Shown piece after piece: positions 17,495-24,963 of a stretch of DNA of 64,000 nt. The notes under the pieces were generated by a model. It searched no databases. It was not told the DNA's origin and was given only the letters and a program-made list of their open reading frames with translations. Location: NCBI GenBank assembly GCA_963836195.1, contig CAWIIX010000020.1, forward strand, positions 744,001 to 808,000, given 5' to 3'. A program made the position numbers and the translations under genes. Source of the stretch: Trebonia sp963836195 (GTDB lineage Bacteria; Actinomycetota; Actinomycetes; Streptosporangiales; Streptosporangiaceae). The stretch's first letter is position 1. Each line of letters opens with the position of its first letter.

Positions 17495-17962
17495 CTACCG
17501 GCTGCGGCTGCACCGCGGCCGGAAGGGAGAGGGCCTGCCGAGCCACAGGTGCGGCGCGGAGCGGTCCCTGGCGGACGCGGCGGCGGCCGGGAGGGCGAAC
17601 ATCCGTAGCCAGCCGACGACGGCGTCACGTCGAATCCGTCTCGCAGGTCGAACGCGCACGCCCTCCGCCTGGTCGCGGACGGCACCGGCCGTCTCCTCGG
17701 CCTCCTCAGGGTCGCTGCGCTGCGGGGCGTTGAGGAACTCGGTTCCCCGCAACGGATGCGCGGCCGGACGGGGTACAGCCAGGCGTGAAAGTGAGACGCG
17801 GTCGCGGGTGGACACCAGGTGGACGCGCTCGCCGTTGAGGACCGAGCGCAACGCGGTGTCCAGCCGGACGAGGAGGAGACCGAAGGTGCCCGCTTCGGCC
17901 GGGGTCATCTGGGCGAAGTCGATGAAATGTCGGCGTGAGGTGATCCGCAAGGCGCCGTGCAT
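17495..17962 (-). pseudogene. HIT-family protein remnant, fused in frame to the acyl-CoA synthetase gene
   Basis: After the acyl-CoA synthetase domain the same frame reads SRRHFIDFAQMTPAEAGTFG, LLVRLDTALRSVLNGERVHL and HPLRGTEFLNAPQRSDPEEA, the core of a HIT (histidine triad) protein. The triad segment itself is out of frame: HFHAWLYP is encoded one frame over, at about 17775-17800, before the first frame resumes. Two compensating indels explain this. The N-terminal third of a HIT protein is missing. So it is a damaged HIT gene that has lost its own start and now forms a tail on its neighbour. Confidence 0.5.
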
Positions 17963-19639
17963 GGGTGGTGTCAGCCTGCCCGTGGTTACCCGGCGCCCGT
18001 GGTTGCGCGGCAGTGATGCTAACCGTTGGTTTTTCTGGGTGATCCGAGCGGGCCGCTCCGCCCGCAGTTGGCGGCGGAGCAGCTTCCCGGTCGGCGTTCT
18101 CGGCAGCTCGGCGACGAACTCCACCGATCGCGGGCACTTGAAGCCCGCCAGCCGCCCCCGGCAGTACCCGATCAGCTCGGCCGCCAGCGCGGCCGCGTCC
18201 CATTCCGCATCCGAGTCCGCCCCAGACGGCTGGACGACGGCGAGTACCGACTGGCCCATGTCCGGGTCGGGCACGCCGATCACGGCGACGTCGCCGACCG
18301 CCGGGTGCCCGATCAGCGTCTCCTCGACCTCGCGCGGGTAGATGTTGACGCCGCCGGAGATGATCAGGTCAGTGCGCCGGTCGCTGAGGTACAGGAAGCC
18401 CTCGGCGTCGAGGTGGCCGATGTCGCCCAGGGTGGACCAGCCCTGCTCGCTGCGCGAGCCCGCGGTCTTGTCCGGGTCGTTGCGGTACTCGAAGGCGCCG
18501 CCGTCGAAGTAAATGAGCCCGTCCTGCCCGACAGGCTGCTCGGCGCCGTCCTCATCGAGGACGTGCACGGTTCCCGAGATGCCGCGGCCAACCGAGCCAG
18601 GGTGCGACAGCCACTCTTCGGTGCCGATGACGGTCATCCCGTTGCCCTCGCTGCCGGCGTAGTACTCCCAGATCACCGGGCCGAACCAGGCGATCATCGC
18701 CTGCTTCACGTCGACCGGGCACGGGGCGGCGGCATGGATGACGATCTGGAGGGCGGAGAGGTCGAAGGCGCGGCGCTCGGGATCGGGCAGCCTGAGCATC
18801 CGGACGAAGTGGGTCGGCACGAACTGGGTGTGCGTCACCTGGTGCGCCTCGATGGCGCGCAGGCACCCGGCCGGGTCGAAGCGGTCCATCAGCACGACGG
18901 TCCCGCCGGCCCGGTGGGTGCCCATCGAGAAGCCGAGCGGGGCGGCGTGGTACAGCGGGCCCGGGCACAGGTAGACCGAATCGGGTCCGAAACCGAAGAC
19001 CAGGCGCATCACCAGGTCCAGCGGAACGCCCGCCCCGAACGGCGGGAACTCGGCCGTCCGCATGATTCCCTTCGGCCGCCCGGTCGTGCCGGACGAGTAG
19101 AAGACGGTGCTCCCCTCGACCTCGGCGCCTTCGTCCGACCCGGGCTCGATCGGCTCGGCCGAGAAGCCCGCGATCGCGGCCTCGTAGCTCCTTACGCCCG
19201 GCAGGTCGGGGCGCTCGCCGCCGGTCACGAACACCGTCACGCCTGGCATCCGCGCGGCCACCTCGGCCGTCTCCGGCGAGGCGAACAGGACGGTCGCGCC
19301 CGAGTCGGCGACGATGTACGCGGCCTCCTGGTCGGTCAGGTGCCAGTTGACCGGCGTCCAGTACGTGCCGGCGCGCTGCGCGCCCCAGGCGATCTCGAAG
19401 TACTCCGGCCGGTTGGCCAGCATGATCGCCACGTGATCGGCGGCCCCCACGCCCAGGCTGGCGAGCAGCCTGGCCACCTGACGGCTGCGGGCCTCCAGCT
19501 CGCCGTAGGTCACCAGCCCGCTGCCGTCGGCCATGACCACCGCAGGCTTGCCCGGCGGCACGGCAGCGATGACCGGCGAGCGCTCCGCCGCTTCCGGCGC
19601 AGGAGAGGCGGCGGCCGCCTGCTCGCCAGCGAGCTCCAT
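17495..19639 (-). CDS. Acyl-CoA synthetase (AMP-binding), reading on into HIT-like sequence
   Basis: The first 535 or so residues form a complete adenylate-forming acyl-CoA ligase. Motifs are the P-loop YSSGTTGRPKGIMRTAEF, the adenine motif YYAGSEGNG, the hinge LYLSDRRTDLIISGGVNIYP and the C-terminal lysine region RTPTGKLLRRQLRAE. It activates a carboxylic acid to acyl-AMP, then acyl-CoA, probably for fatty-acid or aromatic-acid breakdown. ATG at 19639 is preceded by GGGAGA. The frame does not stop at the natural end (about 18045) but continues for 180 residues through a HIT-family remnant, so the true stop was lost. A GGAACG-N6-CGTTCC palindrome sits upstream. Confidence 0.8.
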   Translation of the reverse strand: MELAGEQAAAASPAPEAAERSPVIAAVPPGKPAVVMADGSGLVTYGELEARSRQVARLLASLGVGAADHVAIMLANRPEYFEIAWGAQRAGTYWTPVNWHLTDQEAAYIVADSGATVLFASPETAEVAARMPGVTVFVTGGERPDLPGVRSYEAAIAGFSAEPIEPGSDEGAEVEGSTVFYSSGTTGRPKGIMRTAEFPPFGAGVPLDLVMRLVFGFGPDSVYLCPGPLYHAAPLGFSMGTHRAGGTVVLMDRFDPAGCLRAIEAHQVTHTQFVPTHFVRMLRLPDPERRAFDLSALQIVIHAAAPCPVDVKQAMIAWFGPVIWEYYAGSEGNGMTVIGTEEWLSHPGSVGRGISGTVHVLDEDGAEQPVGQDGLIYFDGGAFEYRNDPDKTAGSRSEQGWSTLGDIGHLDAEGFLYLSDRRTDLIISGGVNIYPREVEETLIGHPAVGDVAVIGVPDPDMGQSVLAVVQPSGADSDAEWDAAALAAELIGYCRGRLAGFKCPRSVEFVAELPRTPTGKLLRRQLRAERPARITQKNQRLASLPRNHGRRVTTGRLTPPMHGALRITSRRHFIDFAQMTPAEAGTFGLLLVRLDTALRSVLNGERVHLVSTRDRVSLSRLAVPRPAAHPLRGTEFLNAPQRSDPEEAEETAGAVRDQAEGVRVRPARRIRRDAVVGWLRMFALPAAAASARDRSAPHLWLGRPSPFRPRCSRSR

Positions 19640-19683
19640 CTGATCTCCCTCGCTCAGCTGCGGATCCCGAAGGGCTGACAAAG

Positions 19684-19701
19684 GGAACGTAACATCGTTC
19701 C
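19684..19701. promoter_or_regulatory. Palindrome GGAACG-N6-CGTTCC upstream of acyl-CoA synthetase
   Basis: A perfect 6+6+6 dyad 45 bp upstream of the synthetase start on the minus strand. Its size and symmetry suit a TetR- or FadR-type repressor of fatty-acid genes. No regulator gene of that kind is in the window. Confidence 0.4.
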
Positions 19702-19731
19702 GCTGGGGACTCCTAGTGCCTGAGGGGCGGG

Positions 19732-19842
19732 AGACCGCATTCCGACGGCCGTGGCCACCAGGGTGGCGTAATCCATCGTGAACGCTCCGCCGATCGCGTC
19801 GACGGCCGCGCCGATCCCGGCCAGCAGCTCCCCCCGCGAATG
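19732..19842 (-). pseudogene. Possible C-terminal remnant of a SAM methyltransferase
   Basis: The minus-strand frame reads ELLAGIGAAVDAIGGAFTMD, YATLVATAVGMRS, which resembles the last strand pair of class I SAM methyltransferases (xAGIGAAIDAxGGxFTMxYxT). Only about 37 residues remain, with no start and no methyltransferase core nearby. Low-confidence assignment; it fills part of the 291-bp gap before the alsD-type gene. Confidence 0.3.
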
Positions 19843-19930
19843 CCCTGGCCGTGACGGCCACTGCGGTTTTATCGCTGATGGCCTGGGTACGCGGCCGTTG
19901 TGTGTCGGGCAGTCCAACGGGGGGCGGGCG

Positions 19931-20725
19931 ATGAGCAGCGACGGGCACGGCGCGTTCCGGGACCTGATGAAGACGATGCTGAGCCATCATCACGGCGCGA
20001 GGCACAGTCAGGCCGCAGCCGCCGAGGTCTACCAGACCTCCACGATCTCCGCCTTGCTCGACGGGATCTACGACGGCGACGTGACGATCGCGGAGCTTCT
20101 CACCCACGGCGACTTCGGTCTGGGCACGTTCAACCACCTCGATGGCGAGATGGTCGTGCTCGACAACGTGTGCCATCGCCTGCGCGCCGACGGCAGCGCC
20201 GGCATCGCCGCGCCTGATGACCGAACGCCGTTCGCCGCCGTCACGTGGTTCAAGCCGGAGATCACGATTCCGGTGACCGCCAGGACCAGCCGAGCCGAAC
20301 TCATAGCCCTCATCGACCAGACCGTCGAGACCACCAACCTGATTCAGGCGATAAGGATCGAGGGAACCTTCGCCGCCGTCAAGACGCGCACGGTCGAGGC
20401 GCAGACGCAACCGTATCCGCCGTTGACCAAGGCCACCGCCAACGAGCCCGTCACCCAGTTCCACGATGTCGCCGGGACGCTAGCCGGGTACCGCACACCC
20501 GACTACGAGCAAGGCATCTCGGTCGCCGGGTACCACCTGCACTTCATCAACCAGGCGCGCACTGAGGGCGGCCACGCACTCGACTTTGAATTGGCCCAGG
20601 GCCGGATAGCGATCAGCACCTCATCCGAACTGCACCTCAGCCTGCCGCGCACCCAGGCGTTCCTGGATGCGAACATGTCGCTGGCGAACGTCGCCGAGCA
20701 GATCCACCAGACCGAAGGCAGCTAG
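19931..20725 (+). CDS. alsD: Alpha-acetolactate decarboxylase
   Basis: A 264-residue AlsD/BudA protein. Visible landmarks are VYQTSTISALLDGIYDGDVT near the N-terminus, GTFNHLDGEMVVLDN (with the conserved Glu), and the metal-binding HxH in GYHLHFINQARTEGGHAL. The enzyme decarboxylates 2-acetolactate to acetoin in the cytoplasm, diverting pyruvate-derived carbon into neutral overflow products. No acetolactate synthase or butanediol dehydrogenase lies next to it. ATG at 19931 is chosen because the conserved part begins there; an in-frame upstream extension is low-complexity. Third-position bias is slightly weaker than in neighbours (AAG/ATA/TTC mix), but the gene reads intact. Confidence 0.88.
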   Translation: MSSDGHGAFRDLMKTMLSHHHGARHSQAAAAEVYQTSTISALLDGIYDGDVTIAELLTHGDFGLGTFNHLDGEMVVLDNVCHRLRADGSAGIAAPDDRTPFAAVTWFKPEITIPVTARTSRAELIALIDQTVETTNLIQAIRIEGTFAAVKTRTVEAQTQPYPPLTKATANEPVTQFHDVAGTLAGYRTPDYEQGISVAGYHLHFINQARTEGGHALDFELAQGRIAISTSSELHLSLPRTQAFLDANMSLANVAEQIHQTEGS

Positions 20726-20757
20726 CGTCCAGCTGCGGCCGACGGCGGCCTGCCCGC

Positions 20758-20788
20758 TTGACCCTCCTGTAATGGGAGACCCGAGGCT
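20758..20788 (+). promoter_or_regulatory. MerR-type promoter with 19-bp spacer for the MFS-merR pair
   Basis: TTGACC (20758-20763) and GAGGCT (20783-20788) are 19 bp apart. The spacer holds an imperfect dyad, CCCTCC-TGTAAT-GGGAG. An over-long 19-bp spacer with a central dyad is the hallmark of promoters twisted into shape by MerR activators. The predicted transcript starts at or near the ATG at 20795. Confidence 0.5.
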
Positions 20789-20794
20789 GCCGGT

Positions 20795-22234
20795 ATGACC
20801 ATGACAACGCAGCAGCGGGACACGGACGCCGCTCCGTTCTCGCGCATCGCCAAGTGGGCCCCGCTCGCCGTCATACTGACCGGGACCTTCGTCTACATCC
20901 TCGACTTCTTCGTCGTCAACGTGGCCCTGCCCGACATCCAGCGCAGCCTGCACGCGAGCGCGGCCGCCATCGAGTGGCTGGTCTCCGGGTACGCCCTGAC
21001 CAGCGCGTCGCTCCTGGTCTGCGGCGGACGGCTGGGCGACCACTACGGCCGCCGGCGCTGCTTCTGCATCGGCCTGGCCGCGTTCGTGCTCGCGTCGGCA
21101 CTGTGCGCCGTCGCCCCCGATCCCGGCTTCCTGATCGCGGCGCGCCTCGTGCAGGGGGCAGGCGGCGCGATCATGGCGCCGAACATCATGTCGATCCTCG
21201 GCTTGACCTACACCGGGCGCGACCGGGTGCGCGCGATCAGCGTCTACGGCATGGTCATGGGCATCGCGGCCGTCGGCGGCCAGCTGATCGGCGGCGTGCT
21301 CATCGACGCCAACGTGGCGGGCCTGGGCTGGCGGGCCATCTTCTGGGTCAACGTGCCGGTCGGGCTGGCCGCCCTGGCGATCGCGTGGCGGCTGGTCCCG
21401 GATTCCAGGGCCGCGCACGCCGGGCACCTGGACCTGCGGGGCGCCGCCCTGCTGGCGGCGGGCCTGGTCGCGATCGTGCTGCCGCTCGCCGACGGCCGTC
21501 AGCAGGGCTGGCCGGCCTGGTCGTGGGCGAGCCTGGCCCTCGGCCCGGTGCTGCTGGGGCTGTTCGCGGGCTACCTGCGCCAGGCCGGCCGGCACGGCAG
21601 GCAGCCGCTGCTCGACCCGGCCGTCTTCGCGGTCCGCGCGCTGCGGGTCGGCCTGTCCGTGCAGGCGCTGTTCTGGTGCCAGCAGGCCGCCAGCTACCTG
21701 CTGCTGGCGCTGTTCCTGCAGCAGGGCCGGGGCCTGGCGCCGCTGGAGTCCGGCGGCGTGTTCGCCGTCCTCGCGGTCGGCTACCTGCTGACGTCGCTGC
21801 GCGCGCCCGCCCTGACCGTCCGGTTCGGCCGTCGGGTGATCGCCACCGGCGCCGTCTGCGGCGCCGTCGGCGACCTGCTGCTGGTGCTCGCCGTCGGGCA
21901 CTGGGGAGTCGGCGGCCCGCTGGCCGCGCTGTTTCCCGGGCTGTTCCTGCTCGGCGCGGGACAGGGGCTGTGCATCACCCCGCTGACCACCACGGTGCTG
22001 TCGCACGCGGACGCGCGCACGGCCGGGTCCATCACCGGGGCGCTGTCCACCGCGCAGCAGGTCGGCAACGCGATCGGGGTAGCGGTGAGCGGGGTGATCT
22101 TCTTCGGCCTGCTGAGCCGCGGGTTCCCCGCCGCCTTCGGTACCAGCATGGCGCAGATGGGCGGTCTGCTGCTGGTCGTCGCCGCGCTCACGCAGACCCT
22201 GCTCCGCCCGTCGTCCACGACCGGGAAGGGCTGA
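20795..22234 (+). CDS. MFS multidrug exporter, DHA2 (14-TM) family
   Basis: A 479-residue proton-driven exporter with 14 predicted helices. Motif A reads GGRLGDHYGRRR, motif C lies in IAAVGGQLIGGVLIDANV, and the first helix has TFVYILDFFVVNVALPDIQR with the D-x-x-x-V-N-V-A-L-P signature of EmrB/QacA transporters. It expels toxic hydrophobic compounds across the membrane. It is followed after 10 bp by a MerR gene with a ligand-binding domain, and preceded by a MerR-type promoter, so drug-induced expression is likely. The gene reads intact. Confidence 0.9.
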   Translation: MTMTTQQRDTDAAPFSRIAKWAPLAVILTGTFVYILDFFVVNVALPDIQRSLHASAAAIEWLVSGYALTSASLLVCGGRLGDHYGRRRCFCIGLAAFVLASALCAVAPDPGFLIAARLVQGAGGAIMAPNIMSILGLTYTGRDRVRAISVYGMVMGIAAVGGQLIGGVLIDANVAGLGWRAIFWVNVPVGLAALAIAWRLVPDSRAAHAGHLDLRGAALLAAGLVAIVLPLADGRQQGWPAWSWASLALGPVLLGLFAGYLRQAGRHGRQPLLDPAVFAVRALRVGLSVQALFWCQQAASYLLLALFLQQGRGLAPLESGGVFAVLAVGYLLTSLRAPALTVRFGRRVIATGAVCGAVGDLLLVLAVGHWGVGGPLAALFPGLFLLGAGQGLCITPLTTTVLSHADARTAGSITGALSTAQQVGNAIGVAVSGVIFFGLLSRGFPAAFGTSMAQMGGLLLVVAALTQTLLRPSSTTGKG

Positions 22235-22244
22235 TACTCAGATC

Positions 22245-23099
22245 ATGGCGACGATGCTGACCATCGGTGACTTCTCCCGGATGACGCACCTGAGCGTCAA
22301 GGCGCTCCGGCATTACCATGACATGGGCGTGCTCGAGCCCGCCGACGTCGACCCCTTCACCGGCTACCGGTCCTATGACACCAGCCAGGTCGGGTCGGCG
22401 CAGGTCATCAGGCGGCTCCGGGATCTCGGGATGCCCCTCGACTCGATCGCGGCGGTCCTCGCGGCACCCGACCTCGAGGCCAGGAACCGCGAGATCGCGG
22501 CCCACCTGACCCGGATGGAACGCCAGCTCGAGCAGACCCAGGCGTCGGTGGCGGCGCTGCGGGCACTGCTCACCGGCCCGGCCGTGCGGCCCTCGGTCGA
22601 GCTGCGGACCATCGCCGCGGTCACTGCCCTCGCGGTCCGCGAGGTGGTGGACGCCGCCGAGCTGAACGACTGGGGCAGCGAGGCGTTCGACGCGCTGGCA
22701 GCGGCGCTGGCGGCGGTCGGGCTGACCGCCGCCGGGCCCTACGGCGGGCTCTTCGACGGCGACTTCTTCGAGCTCGAGCGCAGTGAGGTGACGGCCTTCG
22801 TCCCGGTCACGTCGGAAACCGGTCTTGTCGGCGCGGACGCCGGCGTCGGCCTCGACCCGGCCGGACGCGTCCGGCTGCTCGAGATCCCGGCCGTGGAGGC
22901 GGCGGTCGCGGTGCACGAGGGCGCGTTCAGCGAGATCGACCGGACCTACGCCGCGCTGGGCGAGGTCGTGGCCGAGCGCGCCATCGGCGTGGACGGCCCG
23001 ATCCGGGAGTACTACCTGGTCAGCTCGGCCGACACGGACGACGTGGGCAAGCACAGGACCGAGGTCTGCTGGCCGGTCTTCCGCACCGGCACCGCCTGA
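22245..23099 (+). CDS. MerR-family regulator with GyrI-like effector domain (BmrR-like)
   Basis: A 284-residue regulator. The N-terminal MerR winged helix reads LTIGDFSRMTHLSVKALRHY, HDMGVLEPADVDPFTGYRSY, followed by a coiled-coil dimer helix (RMERQLEQTQASVAALRALL). The C-terminal GyrI-like domain (residues 125-284) includes YGGLFDGDFFELERSEVTAF and HEGAFSEIDRTYAALGE. BmrR-type proteins bind many hydrophobic drugs in this domain and activate an efflux gene. Here that gene is the MFS exporter directly upstream in the same operon. ATG at 22245; the gene reads intact. Confidence 0.88.
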   Translation: MATMLTIGDFSRMTHLSVKALRHYHDMGVLEPADVDPFTGYRSYDTSQVGSAQVIRRLRDLGMPLDSIAAVLAAPDLEARNREIAAHLTRMERQLEQTQASVAALRALLTGPAVRPSVELRTIAAVTALAVREVVDAAELNDWGSEAFDALAAALAAVGLTAAGPYGGLFDGDFFELERSEVTAFVPVTSETGLVGADAGVGLDPAGRVRLLEIPAVEAAVAVHEGAFSEIDRTYAALGEVVAERAIGVDGPIREYYLVSSADTDDVGKHRTEVCWPVFRTGTA

Positions 23100-23134
23100 T
23101 TGACCAGCAGCGAGCCGCGTGCCGCTGCGGGACA

Positions 23135-24028
23135 TCACTCCTGGTCGCCGGAGGCGACCGAGAGCGACACGGCGGCGGCGCGGAGGGCGCCGGGGCGCAA
23201 CGGGGTGCCGAGCAGCTGGCTGACCAGGGCCCGGTGCGAGGCGTGGAGGGTACGCACGGCGGCCGGGTTGATGCCGGGCTTGGCGGACGGGACGCCGCCC
23301 CGCGGTCGTCCAGGCTTAGTCGGGATCCACAGGTAGCCGGGGTCGCTGCCCTCGAGCTCGGCGATGAGCGAACCCCGGGCCGCGAGCCAGCGGGTCAGCA
23401 CGTGCACGGTCGACCTGGTCAGCGGGTACGACTCGCCGTCAAGGTCGACGCTGGCTTCCTGGCCCCCGGCCCCGTCGCCGTCCAGGTGCAGCGCGCTGAG
23501 CTTGAGGTCGGCGATCTCGGGAACGCCGTGGCCGGTGTCGGCGATGACCGCGGCCACCGCCGCCGTGCGCAGCGCGGTCATGGCGTTGGCGTGGATCGGG
23601 CGTTTGACGGTGAGGTCGTGCAGCAGCCGCTCCGTGTCGCCCGGCGTCAGGTGGTAGCCGCGGGCCGGCGCCTGCCGGTCGACCCGCATGGGCTCGCCGA
23701 GGAACTCGGCGAAGGCGTTAACGGTGTCGGCGCGGACCCGCATGGAGTTCGGGTAGGCGGCCGCGTCCGGGCCGCGGAGCGTGTTGCGGGTACGGGTCTT
23801 GCCCTCGGCCGCGTCGGCCAGCCAGGCCGTGGCCCGGTCGCTGTCCAGCAGGTCCCGCGCCGTCAGGGGCTGCTCCGTTCCGGCGCCGTGCTGGGCGTGG
23901 CGGAGGTACTCGTTGAGGAACGTCTTGCGTATCCGGCGGGTGCTCGCGGACAGGTCACGGTCGGCGAGGTGGCGGAGGAATTCGTCGATTGCGTCGCGCG
24001 CCGGCGCGCTGGCGTCCAAGGCTGGCAT
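23135..24028 (-). CDS. Tyrosine-recombinase-fold protein lacking key catalytic residues
   Basis: A 297-residue protein with integrase layout: an N-terminal SAM-like core-binding domain (about 12-125: DEFLRHLADRDLSASTRRIR, FLNEYLRHAQ, ADTVNAFAEFLGEP), then a catalytic-fold domain (YHLTPGDTERLLHDL; LRTAAVAAVIADTGHGVPEI, ADLKLSAL; a beta-hairpin EASVDLDGESYPLTRSTVHV, LTRWLAARG). The usual TGLRxSE with the first catalytic Arg is TGHGVPE. The HxLRH box is reduced to RPGALRAAAVSL. The protein ends before any GH or nucleophilic Tyr. It therefore probably binds DNA without cutting it, or is a decayed integrase. A copy of the 15-bp repeat lies 25 bp upstream of its ATG and two more follow within 250 bp. 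Confidence 0.65.
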   Translation of the reverse strand: MPALDASAPARDAIDEFLRHLADRDLSASTRRIRKTFLNEYLRHAQHGAGTEQPLTARDLLDSDRATAWLADAAEGKTRTRNTLRGPDAAAYPNSMRVRADTVNAFAEFLGEPMRVDRQAPARGYHLTPGDTERLLHDLTVKRPIHANAMTALRTAAVAAVIADTGHGVPEIADLKLSALHLDGDGAGGQEASVDLDGESYPLTRSTVHVLTRWLAARGSLIAELEGSDPGYLWIPTKPGRPRGGVPSAKPGINPAAVRTLHASHRALVSQLLGTPLRPGALRAAAVSLSVASGDQE

Positions 24029-24053
24029 GTCCAGCAGGATAGCGGCTTCTTAA

Positions 24054-24068
24054 GATAACAGCAAGAAG
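24054..24068 (-). repeat. 15-bp dispersed repeat, copy 1 (reverse orientation)
   Basis: Exact CTTCTTGCTGTTATC on the minus strand, 25 bp upstream of the recombinase-fold gene. It is the only copy in this orientation and lacks the G that precedes all other copies. CTTCTT directly upstream (24046-24051) pairs with the AAGAAG end of the motif, making a small inverted repeat. Confidence 0.95.
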
Positions 24069-24207
24069 TCTCGCCGACATAATCCCCGCCTCTAGGTGCG
24101 GGACTCAGTGGTCCGGATCGAGACGATTCGGTCCGGCTCGTTCCGAGTTGGTACGACCCGGACCTAAGGATGCTCGCACATGCCGGACGGGTCGAAATGT
24201 ACACTGG
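24069..24207. other. Intergenic region with nested inverted repeats between two motif copies
   Basis: It contains GGTCCGG at 24110-24116 and again at 24130-24136, with the complement CCGGACC at 24158-24164, so alternative 7-bp stems can form. A small CCCGC/GCGGG stem lies at about 24085-24102. No coding frame is convincing. It could be a binding platform or a structured leader for the recombinase-fold gene. Confidence 0.4.
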
Positions 24208-24222
24208 CTTCTTGCTGTTATC
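24208..24222 (+). repeat. 15-bp dispersed repeat, copy 2
   Basis: Exact CTTCTTGCTGTTATC preceded by G, followed by TGATCAG. It lies 54 bp before copy 3 in the same orientation, in the gap between the helical-protein gene and the recombinase-fold gene. Confidence 0.95.
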
Positions 24223-24261
24223 TGATCAGAGACCGATGCGGTGCGCCTGGGGAGAGGTGCG

Positions 24262-24276
24262 CTTCTTGCTGTTATC
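24262..24276 (+). repeat. 15-bp dispersed repeat, copy 3 (contains a stop codon)
   Basis: Exact CTTCTTGCTGTTATC preceded by GCG. On the minus strand its GATAACAG end supplies the TAA (24274-24272) that ends the helical-protein gene, read as GGA TAA CAG. Confidence 0.95.
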
Positions 24277-24869
24277 CCTCAGAGTTGGCGGCTCGCGCCA
24301 ACGACCGGGCCTGCTCAAGCTCCTCCACGCTCACCGTGCCTGATGAGGGGAGGCCTGCCGATTGCCAGGCGCGTTGCGCCCGGGCGACGTCGCCGCCCGC
24401 GTCCTCGAGCACGATCTTCTTGGCCGTGGTGGCGGGCACCGATCCCTCGCCTCCCAGGTCAAGCAGGTGGGCGAGCATGCGCACGGACTGGGCGCGCTGC
24501 CCGGACTTCCGCTCGTTGTACCGGTAGACCAGCGCCCAGCGGCCCGGTCAGCGACCTGGCCCGCTCGATCAGGGCCCTCCCCCGGTCGGTCCCCTCCTGC
24601 TCGGTGCGGATCTGCTCGGACTCCCCCGACGGCAGCCGCAGGGTGATCAGGCCCCGCCGGCTCGACTCCTCGATCTCCACCTTCTCGATCAGCGCCGCGA
24701 ACGTCGCCGCCGACTCCAGCCGGGCGATGTCCTGCCTGGCCTGCTGCGCGATCAGGTGCAGGTCGACCGCCAGGGCGTGCACGCGGCGGCCCCAGGCCGC
24801 CTCCTCCCCCGGCGGGCACGGTCCCGCTGCCTGCGCCGCCGCGACGACCAGGCTGTCAACGCTGTCCAC
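24272..24869 (-). CDS. Unrecognised helical protein (frameshifted)
   Basis: Two minus-strand frames join to a roughly 199-residue, mostly helical, charged protein. It begins at GTG 24869 with MDSVDSLVVAAAQAAGPCPP, continues IAQQARQDIARLESAATFAA and LRLPSGESEQIRTEQEGTDR, then after one indel at about 24538 RYNERKSGQRAQSVRMLAHL, and ends AQRAWQSAGLPSSGTVSVEE, LEQARSLARAANSEG. No family is recognised. The stretch ATTAKKIVLEDAGGDVARAQ could be a DNA-binding helical pair, but this is a guess. Its stop lies inside a copy of the 15-bp repeat, and the recombinase-fold gene follows on the same strand 244 bp on, so the two may be functionally linked. Confidence 0.5.
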
Positions 24870-24963
24870 GGCGCCCAGTATCTCGCGGGCAGCCGGAATT
24901 TACCGGAACTTACCCACGCGCCGGGCGACGTCAACGGCAGCGGCTTCAGGCTTTTTAGGCGAA

